Shown: positions 9,761-23,488, counted from the first letter of the stretch. The stretch is DNA of 64,000 nucleotides from Massilia sp. ZL223 (GCF_018119395.1 NZ_JAGPWD010000013.1:43735-107734), one strand, 5' to 3'. Made by a program: numbers and translations. Notes: generated by a model from the sequence alone, not told the origin.

Positions 9761-10819
9761 ATGCCTCGCACCGACGACTTACGCATCCGCGAAATGAAGG
9801 AACTGACGCCGCCCTCGCACCTGATCCGCGAGTTCCCGGTGAGCCCTCAGGCCGAGCAGACCGCCGCGGACGCGCGCGTGGCGCTGCACCGCATCCTGCA
9901 CGGCCAGGACGACCGCCTGATGGTGGTGGTCGGCCCGTGTTCGATCCACGATCCGAAGGCCGCGCTCGAGTATGCGCGCCGCCTGGTGGAGCAGCGCCGC
10001 CGCTTCGCGGGCGAACTCGAGATCGTGATGCGCGTGTATTTCGAGAAGCCGCGCACCACGGTCGGCTGGAAGGGCATGATCAACGATCCGTACATGGACA
10101 ACAGTTTCCGCATCAACGACGGCCTGCGCATGGCGCGCGAGCTGCTGCGCGACGTCAACGAGATGGGCCTGCCCGCCGGCACCGAGTTCCTGGACGTGAT
10201 CAGCCCGCAGTACATCGCCGACCTGATTTCCTGGGGCGCGATCGGCGCCCGCACCACCGAGTCGCAGGTGCACCGCGAGCTGGCGTCGGGACTGTCCTGT
10301 CCGGTCGGCTTCAAGAACGGCACCGACGGCAACATCAAGATCGCCGCCGACGCCATCAAGGCGGCTTCGCAGCCCCACCACTTCCTGTCGGTGACCAAGG
10401 GCGGCCACTCGGCGATCGTCTCGACCTCGGGCAACGAGGACTGCCACATCATCCTGCGCGGCGGCAAGGCGCCGAACTACGACGCGGCCAGCGTGGAGGA
10501 CGCCTGCAGGCAGCTGGCGGCCAACGGCCTGGCCGGGCGCCTGATGATCGACGCCTCGCATGCCAACAGCAGCAAGAATCCGCAGAACCAGGTGCCGGTG
10601 TGCGCCGACATCGGCAAGCAGATCGCGGCCGGCGACGACCGCATCGTGGGCGTGATGATCGAGTCGCACCTGGTGGGCGGCAGGCAGGACCTGGTGCCGG
10701 GCCAGGAGCTGACCTACGGCCAGTCGGTGACCGACGGCTGCATCGACTGGGACACCAGCGTCGGCGTGCTGGAAGGGCTGGCGCAGGCGGTGCGCCAGCG
10801 CCGGGTGCGGCAGGAATAA
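9761..10819 (+). CDS. aroG: 3-deoxy-7-phosphoheptulonate (DAHP) synthase, class I
   Basis: Protein of 352 residues, the usual length for AroF/G/H-type enzymes. It condenses phosphoenolpyruvate and erythrose 4-phosphate, the first step of the shikimate pathway, in the cytoplasm. Visible motifs are VVVGPCSIHD with the metal-ligand Cys at 60, NGTDGNIKIA, GGHSAIVSTSGNEDCHIILR and DASHANSSKNP. A GGAG ribosome site precedes the ATG. The upstream Phe/Tyr leader and terminator predict repression by attenuation when charged tRNA-Phe and tRNA-Tyr are plentiful; feedback inhibition by an aromatic amino acid is expected for the family. Which amino acid inhibits this isoenzyme cannot be told by eye. Confidence 0.96.
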   Translation: MPRTDDLRIREMKELTPPSHLIREFPVSPQAEQTAADARVALHRILHGQDDRLMVVVGPCSIHDPKAALEYARRLVEQRRRFAGELEIVMRVYFEKPRTTVGWKGMINDPYMDNSFRINDGLRMARELLRDVNEMGLPAGTEFLDVISPQYIADLISWGAIGARTTESQVHRELASGLSCPVGFKNGTDGNIKIAADAIKAASQPHHFLSVTKGGHSAIVSTSGNEDCHIILRGGKAPNYDAASVEDACRQLAANGLAGRLMIDASHANSSKNPQNQVPVCADIGKQIAAGDDRIVGVMIESHLVGGRQDLVPGQELTYGQSVTDGCIDWDTSVGVLEGLAQAVRQRRVRQE

Positions 10820-10835
10820 GGCCGGCACTGCGCGG

Positions 10836-10941
10836 CGGCCTTCGCCGGGATGAAGTTCATGAAGTACGTTTGAAAATAGGCGCTGTCCTTAGTTCACGCT
10901 CCTCTAGCACGTCATCCCGGCGAAGGCCGGGATCCAAGTTT
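10836..10941. repeat. REP-like palindrome pair, copy A
   Basis: Two inverted copies of a short palindrome: CGGCCTTCGCCGGGATGA at 10836-10853 and, on the other orientation, CGTCATCCCGGCGAAGGCCG from 10910, continuing with the GGATCCAAGTTT shared by the other copies to 10941. It lies between aroG and its downstream terminator. The left arm is shortened relative to copies B and C. Confidence 0.75.
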
Positions 10942-10980
10942 GTCCGCGTCGACATGGCTTCACAATCAGACACCGAATGA

Positions 10981-11011
10981 AAAACGGCGCACCGAAGTGC
11001 GCCGTTTTGTT
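10981..11011. terminator. Bidirectional terminator between aroG and the TonB receptor gene
   Basis: A 12-bp perfect stem (AAAACGGCGCAC and GTGCGCCGTTTT) with a CGAA loop sits between two convergent genes. It has A-runs on the left and T-runs on the right, so it can serve both strands. Confidence 0.9.
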
Positions 11012-11030
11012 TTTGCAGCCTTGACGAGGC

Positions 11031-13919
<2,889 letters not shown>

Positions 13920-14298
13920 GTGAGTTTCCCAGTTAGCTCTGCCAGCGACGACCGCCGGCACAGTCGTTGATACAAGCCGTCATGTTAAAACGGCATCTTT
14001 ACCGCAAGGAAATAAAAACATTTGGGTGCATATATTGTCAATTGTAAAAATTAGGCAAGTAAAAAAAACAACTGTGTGCACCGCAAGATTTACTTGAGTA
14101 ACATTTCGTGTTATGGCTGGGAAATAAAAAAAGGTAATGACTGGGCGTCACCTTTTTATACGCGGGGAGCTTGCCCAGTCTGTATCCTGTCCACGGCGCG
14201 CGGCCGGGCAGGGCGCGCTGGTTTCAGGTAGGGTGTCGCCTTTTCGGGTGGCTGGACGGCAAGCCGGCGCGCACGCGCCGGCGCCAATCGGGAGTTTC
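13920..14298. promoter_or_regulatory. A+T-rich divergent intergenic region (TonB receptor / ABC permease)
   Basis: About 380 bases, the central 170 strikingly A+T-rich against a roughly 66% G+C background, as expected for divergent promoters; I could not fix the promoter boxes. A hairpin lies at 14128-14157 (AAAAAGG with CCTTTTT, and TGAC with GTCA inside, loop TGGGC). It has A and T runs like a bidirectional terminator, which is odd in a divergent region. Confidence 0.5.
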
Positions 14299-15237
14299 AT
14301 GATCGCTTATATCCTCCGCCGGCTGTGGCAGATGCTGCCGACCATGGCGGGCGTCGTCGTGCTGGTGTTCGCGCTGTTCAACTGGGTCGGCGGCGATCCC
14401 GCCTACCTGCTGGCCGGGAAGATGGCGGACACGGCCGCCATCGAGAACATCCGCCGCCAGCTCGGCACCGACCAGCCCTATACGGTGCAGCTGTGGATCT
14501 TCGTCAAGCAGATCCTCACCTTCGACTTCGGCAACGCCTGGAGCACCGGCGAGCCGGTCTCGCAAATCATCGCCAGCCGGCTGGGGCCGTCGCTGACCGT
14601 GCTGGTTCCGCTGACCGTGCTCGAAACCCTGTTCGGCATCGCGCTGGCCCTCGGCATCGCCTTCGTGCGCGGATCGCTGACGGACCGCGCCGTGATGGTC
14701 GCGTGCACGGTGGGCATGTCGATCTCGATCCTGGTCTACATCATCGTGTTCCAGTACTTCTTCGCCTACAAGCTGGGCCTGTTCGCGGTGCAGGGCTGGG
14801 GCGAGTCGCTGGGCGAGAACCTGCTGCGCTATGCGCTGCTGCCCATCATCATCGGCCTGGCGGTGTCGGTCGCGCCCACCTTGCGCCTGTACCGCAGCTT
14901 CGTGCTCGACGAAGTGGGCCAGGACTACGTGCGCACCGCGCGCGCCAAGGGCCTGGCCGAGCGCCGCATCGTCTGGGTGCACGTGCTGCGCAATGCCGCG
15001 ATCCCGATCATCACCCACGTCATGGCCAACCTGCCGGCGCTCCTGATCGGCGCTTTCCTGCTGGAGCGCTTCTTCGGCATTCCCGGCATCGGGCGCGAAG
15101 TGATCCTGGCGGTGGAGCGCAGCGACTTCCCGGTCATCAAGGCGATCACGGTCTACGTGGCCGCCGCGACCATGGTCTTCAACCTGCTGGCCGACCTGCT
15201 GTACCAGGCGGTCGACCCGCGCGTGCAGCTCGAATGA
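14299..15237 (+). CDS. Peptide/nickel-type ABC transporter permease (DppB/OppB-like)
   Basis: Protein of 312 residues with about six membrane segments, the DppB/OppB pattern. It has the N-terminal MIAYILRRLWQMLP start. The EAA-type loop near the C-terminal third reads YVRTARAKGLAERRIVWVHVLRNA, which contacts the ATPase. The family imports di- or oligopeptides and related solutes across the inner membrane. A GGGAG ribosome site precedes the ATG at 14299; earlier in-frame codons are not permease-like. Its stop overlaps the next start by four bases (ATGA), so the subunits are translationally coupled. No substrate-binding protein gene accompanies it. Confidence 0.9.
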   Translation: MIAYILRRLWQMLPTMAGVVVLVFALFNWVGGDPAYLLAGKMADTAAIENIRRQLGTDQPYTVQLWIFVKQILTFDFGNAWSTGEPVSQIIASRLGPSLTVLVPLTVLETLFGIALALGIAFVRGSLTDRAVMVACTVGMSISILVYIIVFQYFFAYKLGLFAVQGWGESLGENLLRYALLPIIIGLAVSVAPTLRLYRSFVLDEVGQDYVRTARAKGLAERRIVWVHVLRNAAIPIITHVMANLPALLIGAFLLERFFGIPGIGREVILAVERSDFPVIKAITVYVAAATMVFNLLADLLYQAVDPRVQLE

Positions 15238-16262
15238 ATCCAGTCTCGACCATGACCACGCATCCCGCATCCCCCGGCCTGTGGACCCTGGCCTGGCGCC
15301 GCCTGCGCGCGGACCGCATCGCCATGGCTGCGCTGGCCGTGGTGGCCGGCTTCCTGGTGCTGCTGCTGCTCTCCAGCGCCGGCCTGGTGGCCGCCGACTG
15401 GGAAGAAGAAGTCGCCGTCAACTATGCGCCACCCAGCTTCGTCGGCGCCGACGCCGCCACCCGCGCCCTGGCCGCGGCCCAGGCGCCGCGCCCGGTCCCG
15501 CCGAACGCCTTCGATCCGCTGGCGGCCGAGCTGGCCGAGCTCAAGGCGCAGGCGGCGGCATCCGGGCCGCCGGCGGAAAAGCGCACCACCTTGCCCTTCG
15601 GCGCCGACAAATGGGGGCATGACGTCATCAAGAAGACCATCAAGGGCGGCGAGACTTCGATCGTGGTGGGACTGGTCGCGGCCTTCGTCGCGGTCGCGCT
15701 GGGCACCGTGTTCGGCGCCGTCTCGGGCTTCTACGGCGGCCTCGTCGACGACCTGTTCAACTGGTTCTACAGCGTCTTCACCTCGATTCCCTCGATCCTG
15801 ATGATCCTCACCGTGGCTGCCGTGCTGCAGCAGAAGGGCGTGACGACCATCGTCCTGATCCTGGGCCTCACCGGCTGGACCGGGCCCTACCGCCTGATGC
15901 GCGCCGAGTACATGAAGCACAAGGCGCGCGAATACGTGATGGCGGCCGACGCCATCGGGGCCTCCGGCTGGCGCCGCATGTTCGGCCACATCCTGCCGAA
16001 TGTCTCGCACGTGGCGCTGGTGCAGATGTCGATCCTGGTGGTCGGCTTCATCAAGGCCGAGGTGATCCTGTCTTTCCTGGGCTTCGGCGTACCGGTCGGC
16101 GTGGTGTCCTGGGGCAGCATGCTGAACGAGGCGCAGAACGAACTCATCCTGGGCAAGTGGTGGCAGCTGGCGGCGGCCAGCGGCGCCATGGCATTGCTGG
16201 TGACGGCCTTCTCGCTGTTCGCCGACGCGCTGCGCGACGCCCTCGACCCGAAGCTGAAGTGA
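15234..16262 (+). CDS. Peptide/nickel-type ABC transporter permease (DppC/OppC-like)
   Basis: Protein of 342 residues, partner of the preceding permease. It has an N-terminal membrane segment (about residues 30-50), then an unusually long Ala/Pro-rich extracytoplasmic stretch of about 90 residues. The transport domain follows, with the coupling loop YVMAADAIGASGWRRMFGHILPN and the FLGFGVPVGVVSWGSML motif typical of DppC/OppC. Its start overlaps the previous stop by four bases, and its stop lies one base before the ATPase gene. The substrate is unknown; peptides are the family default. Confidence 0.9.
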   Translation: MNPVSTMTTHPASPGLWTLAWRRLRADRIAMAALAVVAGFLVLLLLSSAGLVAADWEEEVAVNYAPPSFVGADAATRALAAAQAPRPVPPNAFDPLAAELAELKAQAAASGPPAEKRTTLPFGADKWGHDVIKKTIKGGETSIVVGLVAAFVAVALGTVFGAVSGFYGGLVDDLFNWFYSVFTSIPSILMILTVAAVLQQKGVTTIVLILGLTGWTGPYRLMRAEYMKHKAREYVMAADAIGASGWRRMFGHILPNVSHVALVQMSILVVGFIKAEVILSFLGFGVPVGVVSWGSMLNEAQNELILGKWWQLAAASGAMALLVTAFSLFADALRDALDPKLK

Positions 16263-16263
16263 T

Positions 16264-17955
<1,692 letters not shown>

Positions 17956-17989
17956 CGGCGGTTCTGCGCGCAGGTCCCGCACCCGCAAA

Positions 17990-18098
17990 ACCGTCGTTCC
18001 GGCGAAGGCCGGAACCCAAGTTCGTCGAGCAGCCGTCCAAATCAAACCGAGCCGATATGCATGCAAACTTGGATTCCGGCCTCCGCCGGAATGACGGT
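17990..18098. repeat. REP-like palindrome pair, copy B
   Basis: Two near-identical palindromic units in inverted orientation at 17990-18022 and 18065-18098. Each contains TTCCGGCGAAGGCCGGAA or a one-base variant, with AACCCAAG or its complement on the inner side and ACCGTC on the outer side. About 42 bases separate them. Weaker symmetry extends outward (CCCGCA and TGCGGG). Confidence 0.85.
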
Positions 18099-18211
18099 CT
18101 TGGGGCTGCGGGACTAACGTGTTAAGTGTGCTGTGCGCACGCTCGGCACTCACCGTTGCGAATATGCCAAACCGCCTCCAGCGCCGCCCTGTGAGCGCTT
18201 CTGAATTGGGC

Positions 18212-18217
18212 TAATAT
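18212..18217 (+). promoter_or_regulatory. Candidate -10 box placing the DedA-family transcript start at its ATG
   Basis: TAATAT ends only six bases before the ATG at 18224, with no Shine-Dalgarno sequence between. If it is the real -10 box, transcription would begin at or within a base or two of the A of ATG, which would make the mRNA leaderless. No good -35 box is seen. Confidence 0.35.
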
Positions 18218-18223
18218 AGAACA

Positions 18224-19168
18224 ATGCCCCCGTTATCCGACCTGATCCAGATGTACGGCGTGCTGATCGTGTTCGGCATCGTCCTTGTCGAACAGTTCGG
18301 CCTGCCTATCCCCGCCTATCCGATCCTCATCGTGGCCGGCGCGGTCGCGGTCGACGGCGGGGTCAGCTGGGAGCTGTGCCTGGCCGCGGCGGTGGGCGCC
18401 TGCCTGATCTGCGACCTGTTCTGGTTCCGCGCCGGGCGCTTCTACGGCAAGCGTATCCTGCGGCTGCTGTGCAAGATCTCGCTGTCCCCCGATTCCTGCG
18501 TCAACCAGACCGAAGACCGCTTCCGCCGCTTCGGCGTCAAGTCGCTGCTGGTGTCGAAGTTCATCCCCGGTTTCAACACCATCGCCGCCCCCTTGTCGGG
18601 CGCCATGGGCACCCACACCCGTCAGTTCCTGGCGTTTTCCATCACCGGCGCGGCGCTGTGGAGCGGCACCGGCATCCTGCTGGGTTCGCTGTTCCACGAC
18701 AGCATCGACACGGTGCTGGACCTGCTCTCGACCATGGGCAGCACCGCGCTCTCGGTCGTCCTCTGCCTGCTGGGCCTGTTCATCGTGGTCAAGTACATCG
18801 AGCGCCGTCGCCACCGCGCCCGCACGTCCATGCCGCGCATCGAGGTCGGCGAACTGCTGGGCCTGATCGACGGCGGCCACCAGCCCCTCATCATCGACGC
18901 CCGCAGCCTGACCGCCCAGCAGCTGGAGGCGGCGATTCCGGGCGCCATCGTGTACCAGGCCTGCCAGCCCGACCAGCTGATGGCCTCGCTCGACCGCGAC
19001 CGCCACATCGTCGTCTACTGCAGCTGCCCCAACGACGTCACGGCCGCCGAGGTGGCCAAGCAGTTCCTTGCCAACGGCTTCCACCGCACCCGTCCGCTCA
19101 AGGGCGGGCTCGACGCGTGGAACGCGCATCACGATCCCGACGCCGCCCTCGACCCGGCGACCTGCTGA
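18224..19168 (+). CDS. DedA/SNARE-associated family membrane protein fused to a rhodanese domain
   Basis: Protein of 314 residues in two parts. Residues 1-190 are a DedA-family membrane domain, with the family's FGLPIPAYPILIVAGA and SKFIPGFNTIAAPLSGAMG stretches. DedA proteins are thought to flip or move lipid carriers such as undecaprenyl phosphate or phospholipids across the inner membrane. Residues 205-305 form a rhodanese-like domain with the presumed active Cys at 266 (VVYCSCPNDVTAA), on the cytoplasmic side after the last membrane segment. Such fusions recur in proteobacteria, but what the rhodanese does for the transporter is unknown. It stands alone, with glk next on the same strand. 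Confidence 0.88.
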   Translation: MPPLSDLIQMYGVLIVFGIVLVEQFGLPIPAYPILIVAGAVAVDGGVSWELCLAAAVGACLICDLFWFRAGRFYGKRILRLLCKISLSPDSCVNQTEDRFRRFGVKSLLVSKFIPGFNTIAAPLSGAMGTHTRQFLAFSITGAALWSGTGILLGSLFHDSIDTVLDLLSTMGSTALSVVLCLLGLFIVVKYIERRRHRARTSMPRIEVGELLGLIDGGHQPLIIDARSLTAQQLEAAIPGAIVYQACQPDQLMASLDRDRHIVVYCSCPNDVTAAEVAKQFLANGFHRTRPLKGGLDAWNAHHDPDAALDPATC

Positions 19169-19242
19169 CCTCCCTTCCTGCATCCCCGGCCGCGCCTCCC
19201 GGCAGCGGGCCGGCGTGCCCGTTTCCTCTTCCTTTTCGATGA

Positions 19243-19257
19243 AGTAGTCGGACTACT
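19243..19257. promoter_or_regulatory. Operator-like palindrome 1 upstream of glk
   Basis: AGTAGTC-G-GACTACT is a perfect 15-bp palindrome with a one-base centre, located 130 bases before the glk ATG in an A+T-richer stretch. Its ACTAC half-site recurs in palindrome 2. RpiR-type regulators such as HexR bind sites of this general form near glucose-catabolism genes; that link is an inference. Confidence 0.45.
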
Positions 19258-19307
19258 ACATTTTTGATGCACAGTTTGTGCGGAATTCGGTCCCTTAAGC
19301 GGCTGCC

Positions 19308-19322
19308 TGTACCTAAACTACA
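19308..19322. promoter_or_regulatory. Operator-like palindrome 2 upstream of glk
   Basis: TGTACCTAAACTACA has TGTA and TACA ends at the same 15-bp length as palindrome 1 and shares its CTAC half-site. The two centres are 65 bp apart. It ends about 65 bases before the glk ATG, where it could block or flank the promoter. Confidence 0.45.
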
Positions 19323-19386
19323 AAATCTTCTTGTAATCGCAGCAAAAAGTTTAGTAAGCTTGATCATCGCTTCTTTTTGATCTGCA

Positions 19387-20403
19387 ATGACTGCTTCCTC
19401 GCTCACCGCCAGCTCCGCGTCCGTCACCCATGCCGGCGGCGCCCGCCTGCTTGCCGATATCGGCGGCACCAATGCGCGCTTCGCCCTCGAGTTCGGGCCG
19501 GGCCGGATCGAACTGATCGAGGTGCTGGCCTGTAACGATCACCTGTCCCTGGCCGCCGCCGTGCGCGCCTACCTGGCTTCGCCGGCAGTCTCCGAGGCCA
19601 ATCCCGGTCCGGTGCGCCATGCCGCGATCGCCATCGCCAATCCGGTGGTGGGCGACTACGTGCGCATGACCAATCATCATTGGGAGTTCTCGATCGAGGC
19701 GCTGCGCCAGGAGTGCGGTTTCGAGATCCTGGAAGTGGTCAACGATTTCTCCGCGCTGGCGCGCTCGCTGCCCCACCTGGGCGGCCAGAAGCTGCAGATC
19801 GGCGGCGGCGCCCCGGTGGCGGATGCGCCCCTGGGCCTGCTGGGCGCCGGCACCGGCCTGGGCGTGTCCGGCCTGATCCCCTGCGGCGCCAGCTGGACCG
19901 CGCTGCGCAGCGAGGGCGGCCATGTGAGCTTCTCGCCGGCCAACGAGACCGAAGTGGCGATCCTCCAGTTCGCCTGGCGCGAGTTCGAGCACGTCTCGGC
20001 CGAGCGTCTGCTGTCGGGCGCCGGCGTGGAACTGATCTACCGCGCGCTGGCCGACCGCGCCGGCCGTCCGGGCGAGAGCCTGGCGGCCCCGGAAATCTCG
20101 CGCCGCGCCCTGGCGGGCGAGTGCGCGCTGTGCGACGAGACCGTGGAAGCCTTCTGCGGCATGCTCGGCACCGTGGCCGGCAACCTGGCGGTGACCCTGG
20201 GCGCGCAGGGCGGCGTCTACATCGGCGGCGGCATCGTGCCGCGCCTGGGCGAACGCTTCGCGCGCTCGTCCTTCCGCAGCCGCTTTGAGCAGAAGGGCCG
20301 TTTTGCCGGCTACCTGGGCCAGATTCCGACTTATGTGATCACCGCCGACTACCCGGCCTTCCTGGGCGTATCGGCGATTTTGTCGGAAAAACTGTCCGGC
20401 TGA
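19387..20403 (+). CDS. glk: Glucokinase
   Basis: Protein of 338 residues of the bacterial glucokinase family (not ROK). It phosphorylates glucose to glucose 6-phosphate with ATP in the cytoplasm. The phosphate-binding motif is DIGGTNARF at residues 24-32. The sugar-binding region includes [13 protein letters not shown] and [13 protein letters not shown] with the following EGGH, and the adenosine motif is [12 protein letters not shown]. The ATG at 19387 has no strong ribosome site, but homology begins soon after it. In many betaproteobacteria glk sits with other sugar genes; here it is isolated between the DedA-family gene and scpB. Two palindromes upstream suggest repressor control. Confidence 0.93.
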   Translation: MTASSLTASSASVTHAGGARLLADIGGTNARFALEFGPGRIELIEVLACNDHLSLAAAVRAYLASPAVSEANPGPVRHAAIAIANPVVGDYVRMTNHHWEFSIEALRQECGFEILEVVNDFSALARSLPHLGGQKLQIGGGAPVADAPLGLLGAGTGLGVSGLIPCGASWTALRSEGGHVSFSPANETEVAILQFAWREFEHVSAERLLSGAGVELIYRALADRAGRPGESLAAPEISRRALAGECALCDETVEAFCGMLGTVAGNLAVTLGAQGGVYIGGGIVPRLGERFARSSFRSRFEQKGRFAGYLGQIPTYVITADYPAFLGVSAILSEKLSG

Positions 20404-20813
20404 GCCAAATCGCGCGCATGCGCCTCCGAAACCCTTGCGTAGTAGAGGGTTTTATCGGTTACAATGGCCGGCAGTTGAATGAAACGACGTTGTCCGCTCA
20501 CGCCCGTGCGTTCCAAGCGCCCGGTATCCTCGTGAAGCCGAGCCCGCGTTTCGCTTGAAACTCGACAGCGAGCAGCCCAGCCATCCGGCGGGCAGCCTGC
20601 GCAGCGCAGGTCCCTAGTCCCTGCCTGCCACGTAATGTCAGCCCGATGCGTCCAAGCCCGGGCCCTTGATTCCAGTTTGACGAACGCAGTAGACCGTGGC
20701 GGCCGCGCCCATTCCGGCCCGCCGAACGCCGGACATCCGCGATGTCTCCGCGCTGGTCTGCTAACCCGGTATTGTTTGATGTTCTTTGCATTCGAGCCTG
20801 ACGACATCGTGAT
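20404..20813 (+). promoter_or_regulatory. Promoter and long leader region of scpB-rluB
   Basis: A sigma-70-like promoter is seen at 20435-20465: TTGCGT, 19 bases, TACAAT. It would start transcription near 20472, leaving an untranslated leader of about 340 bases before scpB. I see no convincing gene, riboswitch or terminator in it. A short open frame at 20635-20817 has no ribosome site and no recognisable content. Confidence 0.45.
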
Positions 20814-21551
20814 ATGAATACAGACGAGGCCAAGCGGGTCCTCGAGACCGCCTTGTTGTGCGCCCGGGAGCCGATGTCGATCCATGGCATGAAGAAGCTG
20901 TTCGCCGAAGTCGACGCCAACGGGCGCCAGATCGGCGCCGGCGTGGGCAGCGACACGATCAAGATCCTGCTCGAGGAACTGCGCCTGGACTGGCAGGACC
21001 GGGGCATCGAGATCGTCAGCCTGGCGTCGGGCTGGCGCTTCCAGAGCCGGCCCGAGATGAAGGTCTATCTCGACCGCCTGGCGCCGGAAAAGCCGCCCAA
21101 GTATTCGCGTGCGACCCTGGAAACGCTGGCGATCATCGCCTACCGCCAGCCGGTGACGCGCGGCGACATCGAGGAGATCCGCGGCGTCGCGGTCAATTCG
21201 CAGACCATCAAGATGCTGGAAGACCGTGGCTGGATCGACGTGGTCGGCCACCGCGAAGTGGTGGGACGGCCGGCCCTGCTCGGCACCACCAAGCAGTTCC
21301 TGGACGACCTCGGCCTGGCTTCGCTGTCCCAGCTGCCGCCGCTGCAGGAAGTGGCGGATGCGCCGGACAGCCGCAGCCTGGAAGCCCTGGAAGCGGCGCT
21401 GAAAGAAAATTTTGACAAGGCGGACGTCCCCATGCCCGCCGACGACACGGAAACGATTACTTCACCTGTTGAAGTCCCGATTCATGACCGGGAGACGGCG
21501 GCCGACGCTGGGCCGGGTCTGCACAATAAAGATACGAATGATGACTACTGA
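20814..21551 (+). CDS. scpB: Segregation and condensation protein B
   Basis: Protein of 245 residues. ScpB is the winged-helix subunit that bridges the ScpA kleisin and the SMC ATPase in chromosome condensation and segregation. The two winged-helix units are recognisable, with the highly conserved [20 protein letters not shown] and the [20 protein letters not shown] stretch. About 60 residues of acidic, low-complexity tail follow. scpA is not next to it, unlike in many bacteria. The gene overlaps rluB by 11-14 bases, so the two are co-translated; scpB-rluB linkage is widespread. Confidence 0.93.
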   Translation: MNTDEAKRVLETALLCAREPMSIHGMKKLFAEVDANGRQIGAGVGSDTIKILLEELRLDWQDRGIEIVSLASGWRFQSRPEMKVYLDRLAPEKPPKYSRATLETLAIIAYRQPVTRGDIEEIRGVAVNSQTIKMLEDRGWIDVVGHREVVGRPALLGTTKQFLDDLGLASLSQLPPLQEVADAPDSRSLEALEAALKENFDKADVPMPADDTETITSPVEVPIHDRETAADAGPGLHNKDTNDDY

Positions 21552-23475
21552 ACAGAACGAGACGAAGCCCGTGGAAGCGGGCGAGGTCGCCGCCAAGCCG
21601 AAGCGCCGTACCAAGGCGGCCGCTAGCGCCGAGGCTGCGCCCGTCGTGGAAACCGGCGCCGACGCCGCACTGGCCAAGCCGAAGCGCACCCGCAAGCCGG
21701 CCGCGTCGGCCGCCGCCGAGACTGCGCCCGCCGCCGAAGCGCCCGCCGCCGAAGCCGACAAGCCGGCCGCCAAGCCGCGCAAGCCGCGCGCCGTCAAGGC
21801 CGCCCAGGAAGCGGCTCCCGCCGCTGTCCCTGCCGCCGTGATCGAAGCGGCTCCGGCGGCCGCGCCGGCGCTGGACGGAGAGACGCGCAAGCCGCGCGGC
21901 CCGCGCCAGATGCGTGAAAAGCGCGCCGAGCGCGAAGCGCTCCAGCAGGAACGCATGCCGGCGGCGGACGCCGTGCCGGCAGCCGCCGAACAGGCTCCCG
22001 TCGAGCAGGGCGCAGCCGCGCCCCAGCCGCTTGAGGGCCGCCGCCAGGAAGGACGCGGCAAGGGCCAGCAGAAGCAGGGCAAGTTCGGCCAGCAGCAAAG
22101 CAACCGCCCGCAGCAGGGCAAGCAGCAGGGCAAGCAGCAACAGGGCAAGCAGCAAGGCAAGCAGCAGGGTAAGCAGCAGCAGGGCAAGGCCAACGACGCC
22201 GACGCCGTGTTCTCCTTCGTCACCTCGGATGCTTTCGACGCCAACGAAGGCGGCCGCGGCAACGCGCAGCCGTCCAAGGTGCGCCGCGACCTGACCGCCG
22301 ACGACGACGCGCCGAAGCTGCACAAGGTGCTGGCCGAGGCCGGCCTGGGCTCGCGCCGCGACATGGAAGAACTGATCATCGCCGGCCGCGTGTCGGTCAA
22401 CGGCGAGCCGGCCCACATCGGCCAGCGCATCCTGCCGACCGATGCCGTGCGCATCAACGGCAAGCTGCTTGCCCGCCGCGTGAACAACACCAAGCCGCCG
22501 CGCGTGCTGGTGTACCACAAGCCGGCCGGCGAGATCGTCAGCCACGACGATCCGGAAGGCCGTCCGTCGGTGTTCGACCGCTTGCCGACCATGAAGACCG
22601 GCAAGTGGCTGGCCGTGGGCCGCCTCGACTTCAATACCGAGGGCCTGCTGCTGTTCACGACTTCGGGCGACCTGGCCAACCGGCTCATGCACCCGCGCTA
22701 CAACATCGATCGTGAATATGCGGTGCGCACCCTGGGCGTGCTGGAAGAAGGCATGCGCCAGAAGCTGCTGTCGGGCGTCGAGCTCGAGGACGGCAAGGCC
22801 AACTTCTCCAAGATCCAGGATGGTGGCGGCGAAGGCGTCAATCACTGGTACCGCGTGGTCATCGGCGAAGGCCGTAACCGCGAGGTGCGCCGCATGTTCG
22901 AGGCGGTCGGCCTGACCGTCTCGCGCCTGATCCGTACCCGCTACGGCGCCATGACCCTGCCGACCGGCCTCAAGCGCGGCCGCTGGGAAGAGCTGGAAGA
23001 CAACGATGTGCGCGCCCTGATGGCGGCCTTCGGTATCGAGAAGAAGGGCGCCGCGGGCGGCGCCGGCGACGCCAAGGGCAAGGCCAAGGGCGGCAACCGC
23101 GATCGCGACAACCGCGACGATGCCCGCCGTTCCGACGGCAACCGCATCGACCGCGCCGACGCCAACCGCAACGTCGACCCCTTCGGCCCGCCGGTGGCGC
23201 GCGCCGGCGCCCAGCGCGGCCAGGGCATGCTCGGCGGTCCGATCGGCGGCAAGCCGGCCGGCGGCCGTCCGGGCGCAGGCGGCGGCATGGGTGGCGGCAA
23301 GGGCGGCAAGTCCTTCGGCAAGGGCCAGGGCGAGCGCGGCGCCAGCAACCGTCCGCGCCAGCCGGACCCGCTGCAAACCACCTTCGGCTTCGCCGGCGGT
23401 GGCGGCGGGCGCCGTGGCGGCCAAGGCCCGCGCGGCTCGGAGCACGGCCTGCCGCGCCGCGGCCGCCGCGGCTGA
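21538..23475 (+). CDS. rluB: 23S rRNA pseudouridine(2605) synthase with long disordered tails
   Basis: Protein of 645 residues, roughly twice the catalytic core's size. The core, about residues 259-515, has an S4 RNA-binding domain and a RsuA/RluB-type synthase domain with the catalytic Asp at about 363 ([12 protein letters not shown]); it modifies U2605 of 23S rRNA. In front is a 255-residue Ala/Pro/Lys-rich tail ending in a tandem run of Lys-Gln-Gln-Gly units (nucleotides about 22070-22190). Behind it is a Gly/Arg/Asn-rich tail of about 130 residues. Both tails look disordered and basic. ATG codons at 21538 and 21541 are equally possible starts, both inside scpB. Confidence 0.9.
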   Translation: MMTTEQNETKPVEAGEVAAKPKRRTKAAASAEAAPVVETGADAALAKPKRTRKPAASAAAETAPAAEAPAAEADKPAAKPRKPRAVKAAQEAAPAAVPAAVIEAAPAAAPALDGETRKPRGPRQMREKRAEREALQQERMPAADAVPAAAEQAPVEQGAAAPQPLEGRRQEGRGKGQQKQGKFGQQQSNRPQQGKQQGKQQQGKQQGKQQGKQQQGKANDADAVFSFVTSDAFDANEGGRGNAQPSKVRRDLTADDDAPKLHKVLAEAGLGSRRDMEELIIAGRVSVNGEPAHIGQRILPTDAVRINGKLLARRVNNTKPPRVLVYHKPAGEIVSHDDPEGRPSVFDRLPTMKTGKWLAVGRLDFNTEGLLLFTTSGDLANRLMHPRYNIDREYAVRTLGVLEEGMRQKLLSGVELEDGKANFSKIQDGGGEGVNHWYRVVIGEGRNREVRRMFEAVGLTVSRLIRTRYGAMTLPTGLKRGRWEELEDNDVRALMAAFGIEKKGAAGGAGDAKGKAKGGNRDRDNRDDARRSDGNRIDRADANRNVDPFGPPVARAGAQRGQGMLGGPIGGKPAGGRPGAGGGMGGGKGGKSFGKGQGERGASNRPRQPDPLQTTFGFAGGGGGRRGGQGPRGSEHGLPRRGRRG

Positions 23476-23488
23476 GCTTTTCGGTCTT

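Noticed and set aside
20635..20817. A 60-codon frame ending at the scpB start
   Set aside because: No ribosome site, no domain, composition like random G+C-rich DNA.
22070..22195. Short tandem repeats that could suggest a CRISPR array
   Set aside because: They are in-frame codons for Lys-Gln-Gln-Gly repeats inside rluB, with no spacers.
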